From NCBI GenBank assembly GCA_949752795.1, contig OX457061.1, positions 5,887,239 through 5,951,238 on the forward strand: 64,000 nucleotides of DNA, given 5' to 3'. Numbering within the stretch: the first letter of the stretch is position 1; each line of letters opens with the position of its first letter. This stretch comes from Hyperoodon ampullatus. Taxonomy: Eukaryota > Chordata > Mammalia > Artiodactyla > Ziphiidae. Positions 1 to 26,727 of the stretch are shown here, one piece after another. Both the position numbers and the translations under genes were made by a program. Below the pieces are notes generated by a model. It was not told the origin of the DNA and ran no database searches. It worked only from the letters and a program-made list of their open reading frames with translations.

Positions 1-797
1 TACAAATGCTGTACCTCTCCTGTATGTACAAGTGTACCCCCGCCCCCCCCCCCCCAAAAAAGGCTGAGATAACCACTAGTGCTTCTTATGATGGTGACAG
101 AACGGTGAGTTTTGCTTTTTTTCGTAATCATTACCTAATTTAATCCTCACAACCTTGTTGAATAGTTAATATCACTAGTTTACAGATGAGGAAACTGACC
201 TCGGAGAGACAGTACAGCCAATAATATTGTGACGGCAGCAGGACTGGAACTCCAGCCGTCCAACTCAAGAGCCTGCCCTCTTAACGACAACATACGGTAC
301 TGCCCTCAGATTCAAAGGTGGATATTTGGGTGCATATAACAATGTATTTGTACGCCCTAAGCCCAAACAATGACTCGTTCCAAAACCGTAACCCCTCGCT
401 AGGAGACGGCGCTGAGGGAAAAGGGGGCCAAGTCAAAAACGCCCACCGTCTCCGCGCCGAAAACTGTTAAGAGGCCCCAGCTCCTAACCCACCCCAGTTT
501 TCCAAGGCCTCCACGAGGAAGGCTCAGGATCTGGGCCTCAGGCAGAGGACCCACGAGTCGCGGCCACCAGAGGTCAAGAGAGGAAGGTTTCGGGAGACTG
601 GGGCAAATGCAGACAAGGACACACAAGATGCAGGGGGTAAGAAGTCCGAAGCCCAGAAAACTAGGCGACTGAGATGCTCAGCAGATGTGCCCCGGGTACC
701 ACGGGAACTTAGATGCAAGAGAGCACAGGCCCGGGTTTCACGTGGAGAGCAGTGTAGCCGCCCCTTGTGGCCCAGAGTCCCCCACGTCCCCACGTAC
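1..797 (-). other. EXOSC2: EXOSC2 intron 1 (start of it)
   Basis: This is the first part of EXOSC2 intron 1, running off the left edge. The stretch at about 400-797 is GC-rich and belongs to the promoter CpG island. Positions about 125-305 hold a MIR SINE. A poly-C/poly-A run lies at about 40-61. No further EXOSC2 exon could be recognised. Confidence 0.6.
125..305 (-). mobile_element. MIR SINE
   Basis: The segment reads as the reverse complement of the MIR consensus: it keeps the 'taatcctcacaac' and 'gatgaggaaactga' blocks and the 'gcctgccctcttaac' end. It is an old, diverged mammalian-wide repeat. Confidence 0.7.
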
Positions 798-919
798 CGC
801 ATGAAGCCTGTGTCCGTGGTGATCGTGTCCCCCGGCACTACCAGGTGTTTTTTCGTCTCACGGCCCAGGGTCTCGCTAAGAGGCTTGCGAGCCACTGGAA
901 GCCTCATCTCCATCGCCAT
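798..919 (-). CDS. EXOSC2: EXOSC2 (RRP4) coding exon 1, 5' part of gene only
   Basis: This exon encodes the N-terminus of exosome component 2 (RRP4), an S1/KH cap subunit of the nuclear and cytoplasmic RNA exosome that binds RNA and helps thread it to the catalytic subunits. The ATG is at 919-917. Forty complete codons follow, starting MAMEMRLPVARKPL and including the VVPGD and TTDTGFMR stretches that match mammalian RRP4 almost residue for residue. The exon ends two bases into an Arg codon at a GTACGT donor (797-796). The S1 and KH domains are in later exons off the left edge, so the gene is truncated by the window and not by mutation. The reading frame open beyond the donor is intronic. Identification rests on recalled family sequence and on synteny with PRDM12 and FUBP3. 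Confidence 0.93.
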
Positions 920-1066
920 CTTGACGTCAATAACCTGCGCAGGCGCAGCCCGACTCGGAGTCGCAATATCCGCCTCCGCAATTCCCGCCCTTCGCTCTTA
1001 GGGGCGGGGCAGGGCGGGGCCTCAGAGAAGCCGCCAATGGGAACTCACGGTCTGGCTGCCATATTG
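914..1066 (-). promoter_or_regulatory. EXOSC2: EXOSC2 TATA-less CpG promoter
   Basis: Upstream of the EXOSC2 start codon on the minus strand is a compact housekeeping-type promoter. A perfect CRE palindrome (TGACGTCA) lies at 922-929. An NRF-1-like TGCGCAGGCGCA is at 936-947, two GC boxes are at 1001-1020, and a CCAAT pentamer reading on the plus strand is at 1034-1038. The start codon lies inside a YY1-like CAAGATGGCG (minus strand, 923-914), and a second YY1-like GCCATATTG is at 1058-1066. No TATA box is visible. The transcription start is inferred to lie between about 930 and 1000, giving a very short 5' UTR. Motif calls are by eye. Confidence 0.7.
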
Positions 1067-1306
1067 ACTATTGTCAACCATTAGGTTAACATGAAGGGAA
1101 GGAAGGAGTCGAGTTGCCATTTTTATTATTGGCAAGGCTGCCTTTGTGGAGTAATAAAAATCTCAAGTTGTATGATGTATTGACTTTTCACCAAAACTCT
1201 CTTGTACTCGTCATCCCAGTTATTGTTTTACAGGGTTAGAGATAGTTGAGAAATGGGCCTCAGAGTTTCCTTCCAACTCTAAGCTGCTAAAATCTAATTT
1301 TGGGAG

Positions 1307-1605
1307 GACTTCCCTGGTGGCACAGTGGTTAAGAATCCACCTGCCTAATGCAGGGGGACGCAGGTTTGAGCCCTCGTCCTGGAAGCTCCCACATGCCGCA
1401 GAGCAACTAAGCCCATGTGTCACAACTACTGAACCCGTGTGTTGCAATTACTGAAGCCCGTGAACCTAGAGCCTGTGCTCCTCAACAAGGAAACTGCAGC
1501 AATGAGAAGCCCGTGCACAACAATGAAGCTTGTTGCAATTAGAGAAAGCCCGCGGGCAGCAACAAAGACCCAACAAGGCCAAAAATAAATAAATAAATAA
1601 ATTTT
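1307..1605 (+). mobile_element. CHR-type tRNA-derived SINE (long form)
   Basis: The body begins with the 'ttccctggtggcacagtggt' head, which contains an RNA polymerase III A-box-like block, followed by the B-box-like 'caggtttgagccct'. It ends in 'aaataaataaataaata'. This long CHR-2-like form is typical of cetaceans and related cetartiodactyls. The tail is followed by a partial second copy of the 3' region (about 1611-1690). Confidence 0.85.
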
Positions 1606-3594
1606 TAAAAAGTCCTTATCTTTAAACGAAGACCCAATGTGGCCACAAATAAATAAATTAATTAATTTTTAAGAAGTCCTTATCTTAAAAAAATCTGATT
1701 TTTTGGGTATGAGTTTGCCTAGGAGGATCAGGAGGTGGGATATACAGAAAACACCATTTGGACAGAGAGAAGAGCCCCTTTTCATACTGTTACTAGTGGC
1801 CCCTGTGTTCTACATACTGCTGCCTCATGGGTGCTGGTTCAGCACCAACCATTACCTACATCCCCAAACAATGCTCCAGGTGCTGTTTCCATTCTTTCTT
1901 AAGTGAGCTGATTTCCCTAGTATTTCTTTTGAAAAAACAAGGAACCGTCTAAGAAGACATTCAAACCTTGCCAGAAGGGCGTATTTGGCAGGGAGGACAA
2001 ATGCACACATAATACAAAGATCTTCGCTTGCATTTACTCATACAGTGAATTGAGCCAGGAGCTGTTCTAAGGGTTCCGTGATGAACAGATAGATGGATGT
2101 GTGGCTTTATCTCCGGGCCAGGAGCATTTCCCTCGTTTCTCTCCCTGCTTCCCACTACCCTCTCCCTCACCTTTCCCCTGCATGGTTTATAGCATCCACA
2201 ACAGACTGAGTTTCAACCTCAGGGAACTGGAGATGATAATTCTTCATGCACAGAGACTCTAAAGAGGATTCAATGAAATAACTTGTGTCAGCACCACACA
2301 TTGAGCCCAGTAGATCAGGTCTGCTGCCTCCTGAAGGTCCAACAGACCAATAGATTGATAAATCTCCAAAAGGACAGCATTTCTTTCACCTAAGCATGGC
2401 TCACAAACTACACTTGTCAAGAAAGCCAACCCTGTGAGACAGTCAATGATATAAATTCTAATGCCCCACAGGTCATGGGTAAGTGGACAGGCCAGACGCT
2501 TGCCCTCCTCCTTGCCTGGAAGAAGGGGCTAGAGCCAAGAAAGCATGAGAAGGGTCCATATGTGGAGTCTGGCCTCAGCCAGAAGAGGGCGGTGCTGTCC
2601 TTTGAACCAGCATAACTCAGTCCGCTAGGCAGCTAGGCCTTGGAGTGCCCCTAGACCAAGGCTGGGGTATAGTCTTGACCTCATTCAGTTTCAAGGAGGG
2701 ATGGACATAACGTTAACCCCTCCCATTCTCACAGCACTTACGCTTAGGGAGCTTGTCACAACGTCGGGATTATGGATCTGTCTTAGTGTAGTGGCAGATT
2801 CAGTGTCTGGTGAGAGCTCACTTCCTGGTTCAGATAGCTGTCTTCTCCCTGTGTCCCCACATGGTGGGCGGGGCTGGGGACTCTCTGGGGTCCCTTGTAC
2901 AAGGGCACAAATCCAATTCATGGAGGCTCCACCCTCATGACCTAATCACCTCCCAAAGGTCCCACCTCCTACTACCATCACCTTGGGGTCAGGATTTCAG
3001 TATATGAACTTGGGGGGGGACATAAACGTTCAGTCCATTGTAGGCACCTTTTTAAAGAGGAGGAAACCGAGGCCCAAAAAGGACTAGAATTCATACAGCC
3101 GTTGGTAGCAGGACCATGTTCCTTCAGACTGCACCTGCTTTACCCTAGAGCCCGCACGTCCTGAGGGACTGGTCCTTTGCTGAATGCTTTACAAACATTA
3201 CGTTATGAATTCCTTATGCTCAGCCCATCTTGGACGTAGGCATTGCTATCCTTGATGGACGTTTGGGGCCACTGAGTGCACATCCTTAAGGGGCTTGGTA
3301 GAAATACAGATTCCTGAGCCCAGATTTAGGCACTGGGGCTCTGCAAAGTGGGGTCCAGAAGTCTGTGAGGGTGTGTCTTAACCCCCGGTGTGATTTGAAT
3401 TGCTGATCAGGTCTAACCTTCACCACTTCTTCCCATATCCTTCTACCTCCCCATCTGGGCATCTCCAGGGCCATCTCCCCAAGCCGATCAATGTCATCTC
3501 TCACCTGGGCATCGCCACCTAACTCAGCTCCCTAATTCTGTGTTTGCCCCTCCTACCACCCAACTTCCATGCAGCAGCCAGAGGGAGCTGAACT

Positions 3595-3812
3595 TATCTA
3601 CGAAACAGAAACAAACTCACAGACCTAGAGAACAGACTTGTGGTTGCCAAGGGGGAGGGAGAGTAGGAGAAGGATGGGTTGAGAGTTGGGGATTAGCAGA
3701 TGCAAACTATTATATATAGAATGGATAAACAACAAGGTCCTACTGTATAGCACAGGGAACTACATTCAATATCCTGTAATAAACCATAATGGAAAAGAAT
3801 AAAAATTAATAA
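3595..3812 (+). mobile_element. L1 3' end fragment
   Basis: The motif order is characteristic of cetartiodactyl L1 3' ends: 'acagacttgtggttgccaag', 'ggatgggttgagagttgggg', 'cctactgtatagcacaggga', then 'ctgtaataaaccataatgga' and an A-rich tail. Only the 3' terminus is present, so it is a 5'-truncated insertion without coding capacity. Confidence 0.8.
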
Positions 3813-3889
3813 ATAAGTCTTTTAGGAGATTCAAAAATAAATAAATAAATAAAAACAGATCAGATTAAACCACTTCCTTGCTTAGAACA

Positions 3890-4450
3890 CTTCTGGCAGC
3901 TTCCCTGTACACAAGAATGAAATCCAAACTCGCATTTGCCTGGCTCTGCCCACCTCTGACCTAACCTGCTCTATTACTCGCTACAGACGCTGCAGCCAGA
4001 GGCGCTGGCCCCAGGACCTGCGTGCTTTTGGTGCTCTCTGCATGGAATGCTCTTCTCCCAGTCTTTGTGTAGCTGGCTGCTCTTCCTCACTTAGATCTCT
4101 GCTCAGATATCACCTCCTCAGAGAGGCCTTCCCTGACTACCTTATTTGGAATAATCCTCAGTCCCTCTTTTACCACTTGATCCTGTTTTATTTCTTGTCA
4201 CTGAGTTTTCTTATTTGTTTTTTTGTTTGTTTGTTTATTGCAGTCTTCCTCCACCAGAACGGGAATACTCTGAGAATAGGGCCTTTATCTATTTTGTTCA
4301 TCTGGTACCTAGAGGGCAACCATAAAACATTTGTCGAAAAAATGACATATATTTACAAAATATTTACTCACCATGTATCTTCCCCACAGGGTATAAGCCC
4401 CGCAGATGCCCAGACTTTTTGTTCACTTTCCAGTCCCTAGCACTGTCTGG
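3890..4450 (+). mobile_element. LINE-2 (L2) 3' fragment
   Basis: The stretch carries the diagnostic L2 blocks 'catggaatgctcttctccca', 'agagaggccttccctgacta' and 'ccaccagaacgggaatactc' in the expected order. It is ancient and diverged. The reading frame open across 4042-4440 belongs to this repeat and not to a gene. Confidence 0.75.
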
Positions 4451-5404
4451 GTACAGAGTAGGCCTTTTTATTAACCATATCTTCGATGGTAGTCTGATGT
4501 TTGGACATTTTGGGGCCTCCCAGAGCCTGGAAGGACTGCCCCTTCCAGGGTTAGCTGATTCCTAGAAATGGTAAACAACTGGCCCAGGAGTGTGCCTTTT
4601 GAATGCAAACCAATCAATCCAGAGCCCATGCCCGCTACCACCTCTTTTACGGGGCTCTCAGACTCTGGACCCCTATGCGCCTGCCCTAATCCCCCCAGGG
4701 CCCCGTACCAGACAACTAGGGACAGGTCCTGTGCCTCAGAGCCTACTGAAATTATTCAAACCAGCCAATCCTAAACCTGCTTCCCCTGCTTCCCCTGGTC
4801 CTTCCTTTTGGAAACCCTAGCAAAGGCTCTTTCCCACATTTTCTCCTCATTCCCGCCGCCTTCTGATCGGCCCCCCATGTGCTTCCCCATGTGGCTCTGC
4901 GTGGTGTGCCGTGCCTCCTGTTTCTAGGCAATCTTAAGTATGATGAACTTCTCCCTTCAGGCCAGTCATTTCCATGTTTGCATGTCTTACCATACTTGAT
5001 TAAAACAAATCCCAGGTACCCTTAGAACAGCACTCAATACATATTTGCGGAACGAATGAATAAACTTATTCGGCAAGCATTTCTGGAGCATTTTCTGCCC
5101 CAGGCATCAAGGTGCTGGGTCAGGAGCTCAGGGATGGGGGGGTGGTGAGGGGAAGACAGAAAAGCCCTCCTGACAGCAGTGGCGTATGAGTGAGCCTTGA
5201 AGGAAAGGAACTACTGACACTGGGGAGTGGGTTGAGAGGGACAGATGAACTTCAAGTGAAAGTAAACAACAAGGAAATCTTGAAAAGTGTGAAAACCGAG
5301 GCAGCAGGAACCCGCTGGCCCTGAGCTCTTGCCCAGTCCTGATCTACCCACTGGCTTCACCTTGTGTTCCATGAAATGGTAAAAAAGTAACTGCAGAAGT
5401 TTTC

Positions 5405-5532
5405 TTTTTTGTTTTTTGGCCGTGCCACGCGGCTTGTGGGATCTTAGTTCCTCAACCAGAGATCGAACCCATGCCCCTGGCAGTGGAAGCATGGAGTCCT
5501 AACCACTGGACCTCCAGGGAATTCCCTTTTTT
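5405..5532 (-). mobile_element. CHR-type SINE (short form)
   Basis: In reverse orientation it reads as a CHR-1-like SINE: 'ggaattccctggaggtccag' head, 'agatcgaaccc' B-box complement and 'ttttttggccgtgccacgcg' at the 3' end, next to a T-run. Confidence 0.8.
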
Positions 5533-6177
5533 TTTTTTTCAGAAAATTTCTAATCAGAGATGTGCACAAAGATTTCTGCCCAAGGACCCTCATCAAAGTA
5601 TTACCTTCTGAAAACATAGAAATAGCCTTGATGTCTGTGGCAGTTTTTATACATGTCCACAGAATTTTTGCTACATCTTCAATTAAGAAGTGCAGTCAGT
5701 GCCTCCTCATCTTGCATCTGGGCAGACTTGTGACTGCTTCGATAGCTAGCACATGTCAGAAGTGCCTCTAGGGGACTCCAAGGACTGGTCAGAATAGACG
5801 ATGAAGCTTCCACCTGGTTCTCCTGCAACACCTGCCCTTGAAGCCCTGAGACAACATGCAAGAAGTCTGACTTCCCTGAGGCAGCCATGTTGTAGGACGC
5901 AGTCAGGTTGGGTGCTAACCAGCCACCATCCATAACCTTTCCCACCCCTCACGGCCACACATCCCAGCAGACCAGATCCAAGGTGGGAAGGAAGCTGAAA
6001 GCTTAGAATATCTGTTCTTCCATTTCAAGAGATCTGAGGATAATGGCTATAGGAAAGGGCAGGAGAAGAGGAGATGGACAGCTGCCTTAGATGCCCTCTG
6101 GGGGATGTACAGTAAGGTAGGTGGTAGAAGCAGCTACAACCCTTCTTACCCACCAAAGGCATCCATATGCTAACAAC

Positions 6178-6400
6178 AGCTCCCATTTATTGAGCACGTA
6201 CTATGTGCCAGATACCAAGCCATGTACTTTATTCATTTATTTATATTATCCCACTTAATCCTCACAATATCCTGAGGAGCTAAGTATCACCCCATTTTTC
6301 ATTTGAGGAACTTGAGACACAGAGCCATTAATTGACTTGCCCAAGGTCACACAGCTAGTGAATGGCCGAGCAGGGTTTCAAGCACAGACCAGTGGCCTCT
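6178..6400 (-). mobile_element. MIR SINE
   Basis: Blocks such as 'tttattgagcacgtactatg', 'cccacttaatcctcacaata' and 'gcccaaggtcacacagctag' are the reverse complement of the MIR consensus. It is nearly full length. Confidence 0.82.
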
Positions 6401-7612
6401 ATCTAGAATCCTCGACACCTGGAGGTCCTGAACCATGCAATAAAAAAGGCATAAAAGGCATCTTGATTGAAAAGGAAGAAATAAAACTGCCTTTATTCAC
6501 AGACAACATGATCATGTACATAGAAGTCCTAAGGAATCTACCCCAAAAAACTACGAGAATGAATAAGTGAGTTTTGCAAGGTTGAAATATACAAGGACAA
6601 TTTACAGTGCTGGTTTACACTGCATCCCTATGGGTTATGCAGCAAGCCCTTCTGGCCGAATCTGCAGGCAGACTGGGAGGTGGTGTGGCCGGCTGGTCAT
6701 GAGCATGGCTTCTAAGGTCAGTTGCCATGGTGAAACCTGCCCTGCCACTCATTGGCTGAGTGACACGGGCAAATGACTTCCTCTCTGCCACAGTTTTCTC
6801 ATGCTTCAAATGGACTTTAATAGAGCATGGGGGAGAAACAAGAAAAAAGAGTACCAAGCTCATGGGTTCACGGGGAGGATTCCTGGAATGCACGCAGGTA
6901 AATCTCTAAACCCCAAAATGACTGTGGCTGTGTTTGCATGCCTTTGTGGGGAGGAGGGCGCGTGCACTCTTGGGAAAGGGGCCCGAAGCCTCTTCTGGAA
7001 ATGGGAGCAAGGTAGATTAGGCTTTGAGTACCAGGCCTCCCACCAGCGTGCAATTCTTCAGCATGATGATTCCTATCTGCTCATCCTAGCATCTCCAGCG
7101 CCAGCACACGTCTGGAGGAGAAACAGGTCAGCAGCCGGCAGAGCAAATGCACTTTCGTCTGCAATTACAGCCTGCTGCCACCAGGTGGGTTCTGGAGCCC
7201 GCGCTGCGGCCCTGTGAACTGTAGCTGAAACTTCACAGAATTACCTACAGAGAGCGATTTAGATTTTTGATCAAGGGCCCCAGTGACTTCTCTGAAGTCT
7301 GACACCTGCACTGCAGTGAGAGAAGGATAAGGCCGGGGGCCACCAGAGGCATCGGAAGCCTCACGGTGAGGAATCAAAGGAGAGGCAAGATTTGTAATGG
7401 GAGTACCAAGGGTGACATCCCCCACTAGCCCAAGGAGGAAACCCCAGACCCCAGATGGGACCTACAAGTGAACACATCAAGTGTGCATCTCTGCCTGTGC
7501 CCCCATCTGCCAGGGTGCAGGACCAGTCCCCCAAAGTATGCAGTCTTTGGGAATACCTGAAGCTCCAAATGGGGATGGCCTGTGTGTACAAGTGTGAATT
7601 CCAGTGTCTTCA

Positions 7613-7639
7613 GGTGTGCGTGTGTGTGTGTGTGTGTGT
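7613..7639. repeat. (TG)n microsatellite
   Basis: A short, nearly pure TG dinucleotide run in intergenic sequence. Confidence 0.8.
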
Positions 7640-8255
7640 ACAGCTAGATGAGGGTGCACAGAGAGGTGTGCCTGAGGGATGCCAGTGGGTTGGAAGGGTG
7701 ACAGCCTCACAGCCTTACATGCCGGAGCACAGGTGAGAACTCACACTTCCCAGTTTGTACACCTCCTCCTGGTCAGGAGGTCCTGGAGAGGAGAGCCAGG
7801 GCCTGGCCCTACATTGATGACCTCCTTGCTCTTTGGTCTTCCTCAAGGAGGGTCTGGAAATGGGTGCCCAGAGCATTTGGAAATTCTAGGCCTTGGGAGT
7901 GCACTTGGTGTCCATCTTGGTCCACCCACACTGGCTGCTTAGATTCCTCAAGTTGTCCATGAAAAAAAAAAAAAAAAAGTAAGTAAAGATTTGGGGGCAA
8001 TAACAAAGCAAGACACTGATATTTGGGAGTCAGCTGGAAACCACGAGGAATCTGCCAGCCCCTCGGGAGGTTTCTGATTGATTTGTACTGTGGTCATATC
8101 TCTGGGAGCTGACACCCAGCTGTGACAAGGGTGACTTTCAAAACCAGTAAGTGGAACAACTCTTCCTGCCCCCCTCCAACTTCGAGACGTTTTTCCTTTT
8201 CCTTTTCCATATTTCCTTTTCCTGCAGACAAAAGCGTCAATCCATTCAGATGCTA

Positions 8256-9520
8256 AGTGATAAATGTTCCAAGTAATTTTTATTTTAGAATACAAGAGAG
8301 GTACAAATGTATTTACAGTTGTACATATACAATCAAATATATATCACAGTTTCGTAAATATCATTTTAGATAAATATTTACAAAGTTAAAGTGACCATTT
8401 TCTGGAAGTAGAACACAAGTTTTTGAAAATCCTATACATTTTGTACTTTTCATTAATATTATTATAGTTTATTTTACAAAACGCCCTACGGGAATTCTAG
8501 TAAATGACTGCAAGGTGGGAAAGGCGACACCAGAGGGCGCCCACGGCCGGAGCTTGGGGAAACTTGGGACAGAGCAAGGGCGGAACCTCCCGGGATCCCG
8601 CACAGCTCGGAGATGCTTTCCGGGCTGAGAAGCCAGTCTTGGCCTCCTCGGGTCGGAGAGTGGCGAGGAGGGGCGGGAAACTTCCTCTTTCCAAGCTTGA
8701 TGTCAGAGCCGAAGGGGAGGAGGCATTGGTCCAACTCTCTCATTTTACAGATGGGGAAAGGGTAAACGGAGGCCCAAAGAAGGGCAGGGCCTTTCCCGGG
8801 GTCCCCATAGTGGATTTCCCTTTTGCCTTCTCAGCCTACCTGGCACATTTGTGCCTCGTCCATCCCCAAGGAGCCGACTTTCGGGGGAAGGTGGCCCGAA
8901 GGAGAGAAGGGCCCGCTTGGTAGGAAAGGGCAGGTCTCTCCGGCCTCTTCTGGCTGCCCCTGAACCCCTTCAGTCCCCAACTCTCAAGGTCGCGTCCTTG
9001 AGTCCTGACATTGCAAGATATCAGTCTCAGAGGCGGTAGGAGGAGACAGATGCGCGTAGTGCCCTGGCCCGCTGGCCACACTGGGACAGAGAGCTCCATC
9101 CCAACACGCAGCTCTCTGCGGGGGTGGTGAGGGCCCCCTTTCCCCGCTGAGGGCCCTCGGAGACTTTTGGTCCCCTCTCCTGGCACCCACCAGGGGGCTA
9201 TCAGCCTGGGCAGCCGACTCCACAAGAGGAGGGAGACTCAGGGGTGAGGCCGAGCATGGGGATCCCCTGAAGAGGAGGCGGCCGAGCAGCTGCACCAGCT
9301 GGGCGGCCCGCGAAAAGGACGTCACCCCTCAGTGTCCTCATCTGCGAAACGGGGCGAAGAGTGTATGCCTGGGCGTCATTTCTGGGGCGCACCTACAGCG
9401 TCGGTCCGGCGGCCGCGTGCCGCAGGGAGCGCGAGTCGGGAGGGAGAGCAGCCCCGCCGCGCGCCCCGGCGGGCTGGCCGGCGGAGGCGCGCGCGGGCGG
9501 GAGCGGGCGCGCCGCGGCGC
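8256..9520 (-). other. PRDM12: PRDM12 3' UTR
   Basis: This is the inferred 3' untranslated part of the last exon, between the TGA at 9521-9523 and the candidate poly(A) signal at 8279-8284. The promoter-distal 200 bases are AT-rich with several ATTTA-like and TAAATAT-like elements, while the part near the stop is GC-rich and within a CpG island. A MIR-like block ('cattttacagatggggaaag') is at about 8741-8760. The end point is inferred from sequence alone. Confidence 0.6.
8279..8284 (-). terminator. PRDM12: PRDM12 poly(A) signal (candidate)
   Basis: TTTATT on the plus strand gives AATAAA on the transcript strand. It lies about 1.24 kb after the PRDM12 stop codon, at the end of an AT-rich non-repeat stretch (about 8260-8480). 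Cleavage would fall near 8255-8265. This is the best-placed hexamer, but no transcript evidence is available. Confidence 0.6.
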
Positions 9521-24085
<14,565 letters not shown>

Positions 24086-26727
24086 GACAGACTTGTTGTA
24101 CCCGGCCCGGCTCGAGGAGCCTCCGCCGCGAGAGCTCAAGGGGCGGGGGCGCTCGGGCTGCTCGGAACGTTCCCCCTGCGTCCTCCCGCCCCTCCCCGGC
24201 CCTTCCACCCCCCTCCTCTTCCTCCTCCTCTCCCCGTGGGAAGTGCCGGGCAGGGAGGGAGGCTCAGCCCGGGGCGAGGAGAGGAGGGGACAGAGCAGGG
24301 CAGGGGGCGCAGCGAGGATCGCTCGGACTCCGGGGACCAGACTAGGCCGGAGGGGACGCCTGGCCTCGGGCCCCGCGCTCAGCCACTATCCTAGGCCGGC
24401 TCTGCGCTCAGCATCCCTGCCCGGCCGGGCCGGCATTCACCTCCCCTACCGCTCCCTGGCCCGCCCGGCCCGCCGGGTCCCGCGCTCTCCCGGGCTCCAC
24501 GCCCCAGACTGCGGTAGTCGCCCTGGAGCCAGCAGGCCCGGCGCAGGCCGCGCTGAACTCCTGCGCAGACGGCGCTGCTCTTCGCTTCAAACGGGCCGCT
24601 GCAGCAGCCCCGCTCGCTGCCCGCGGCCGGCTGTCAAACTCCTCCCTGGGCGGACAGGGCTGCGGGGCGGGGCTGCCGTCGGGGCTGAGCCCGGCCTGAG
24701 ACGGCTTCGTAGGCGACCGTCTCCCGGCCCTAGGGGGCTAGGTCGGGGTCGGGAAGGGCAGACCGAAATCCGAGACAGCCGCGGGTCGCTTGGAAAAGGC
24801 TTTCCTTACGGAGGCAGGGGGACCGAAAGGGGTCTCCGGACCGTCGTGAATGGGAGCAGCAGCTGTGCCCTGGAGCGAACGCCCTCCGAATCTGCAGGCA
24901 GCCCCGGGCCAGGCCGCTGTGCGCCCTCGGCTTAAGGCTCGAGCCTCCAGGCTCCTTCGCTCAGCTGCGACTTAGGGAGGCCCGCTGCGCCCTGCACTCC
25001 TTCCTGCTTGCCTCGCAGCTCTCACCCTTTCTCTTCTGGCCCCCCTCTTCCTCTCTCCCCTCTTCCCTACTCGCTTCCTCACCCCACCCCACCCCACCTC
25101 AACCTCGTCCCACCGGTCGGCTTTCTTCGCGGAGGTTCCGAGGTACCCAGAGCGCCAGCGCGGTCTTTCCCTGGAGACAGGGAGCTGCTGAGCCCGGAGC
25201 CAAAGCGGGAAAGGTCACCGCTTCCTGCGGGCTTTGCCGCCTCCCAGGGTTAGCCTCATCCCCACCTCAGCCCCAGACAAGGGATGGGGAGCACAGGGAC
25301 ATCTCCATCTGCTGAACTCCTCAGCGCCCCCCACCACCTCCCCGCAATGTCAGATTCCGATAATGGAGCCGGGTTTTCTAGACGTTCAGGGCAGTGCGTT
25401 GGGCTCACGGTTAGCTGGAGGAATCGGACTCCCCAGGCCTTGTCCTCAGAGAGAGGACTTGGGTGGAGGGGCAGGGGGCCTGGCCTTCCTACAAGGAGGA
25501 CCGTCCTCAGGCTCCTTGGAAAAGTGCTCCCTCCATAGCGGGGTCCTGCCTTTGCTAAGCCAGCCTCACACCTGGTGGCCGCAGACACCCGGCCTCTGCG
25601 TACCCCGTTCCGGCCAGTGGTCTCCTGGCATCCCGGGGTCCGCATCGGGGCGTAGAGTAAGGAAGGCAGCAACCACTGGCCTTCAGACCCAGAGCCCGGG
25701 TCACCTCGAATCTGATGCCCGGGAGAAGCCGCACTGGGCAGCAGGGGCGACCGTCGGGCCCGGCGCCAGCAGAGGGCAGAGCTGCGGAGGAGCAAGGGCA
25801 GCCCAAGGGTTAGGGTCCCGGAACCTCAACTTTCTTCCAGAGGTCGCCGGAGAGTCACACTGGCTCTGGCTTGGGCGCAGAGTTCGCGTCTGAGGAGGGC
25901 GGATGGAGTCCGGGCATGGGAGCCTCACCCGCGCCTGGGCCTCGGCTTCTACAAAGACTTGATGGAGGGGAAGAGAGTCACCAGGAGCCGTAACCAACCT
26001 CAGCGGCGCCTCCGGGAGACCAAGGAGGGATGAGGACCGCTGTGCGTCCTTGGGTCGGCCCTTCCCCTCTCTGAGCCTCAGTGTCCTGATGTGTGCAATG
26101 GTTTGGGTTGGACTTTGTGAACTGAGGTTTCTTCCCTCCTTGTCTCTCTGGGTCAGGTCACTTTCCTCTGAAAGCCCCGAGGATTCCCAGCCCACACCCC
26201 ACTGACAAAAAGTCCTCAGCTCTGTGCGGTCCCTCCGTCCTGGGGGTGCAGCATGTGGGTCCTGGACGCTAGCTCGGGGTCAGAAGATGAGAGGATCGAG
26301 GGTCCGGACTGCGGCCAGGGAGCCCTCTTCTTTCCCCTGGACCCGCAAACCCCGGGAGAGGTGCTGGGGGCGAGGCGGAAGCGGAGCCGGCCCCGAGCGT
26401 CTCCTCTGCGCCCTCAAGTTTTGTGCTTCTGTTTTAGCAGCAGACCCACCCGACCGCGCCCCAGGGAAAAGGGGATCTGTAGGGAGGGCCCCAGTCTCAG
26501 GGCCCATTGGAATTGGGGAGCCAGGCCCCCCGCGCTGGCACCTCCCCTCGCTGAGATCGCGAGGGAAAACACGGCACGTTCTGGGGTTTCTCCACGGAGG
26601 AGCCGTGTAGTTCTCCGCGGGGCCCGGGCGCGGAGTGTGCCCGCGCCAAGCCCCCTCCCCTAGCCCCGGCAGCCTGAACTCGCAGGCACCGCCCCCCTCG
26701 CGGCCGCGGGCCGCCTCTCCGAGCTCT

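Larger units (their letters stand above)
1080..8255. other. EXOSC2-PRDM12 intergenic spacer
   Basis: No gene is recognised in this 7.2 kb. It holds a CHR SINE (1307-1605) with a partial tail duplication, an L1 3' end (3595-3812), an L2 copy (3890-4450), a reverse CHR SINE (5405-5532), a MIR (6178-6400), a TG repeat (7613-7639) and an A-run at about 7962-7978. The remaining sequence is unique, with scattered short open frames that lack coding features. Confidence 0.6.

Noticed and set aside
4042..4440. 132-codon open frame with a hydrophobic stretch
   Set aside because: It lies within an ancient L2 repeat and is not a gene.
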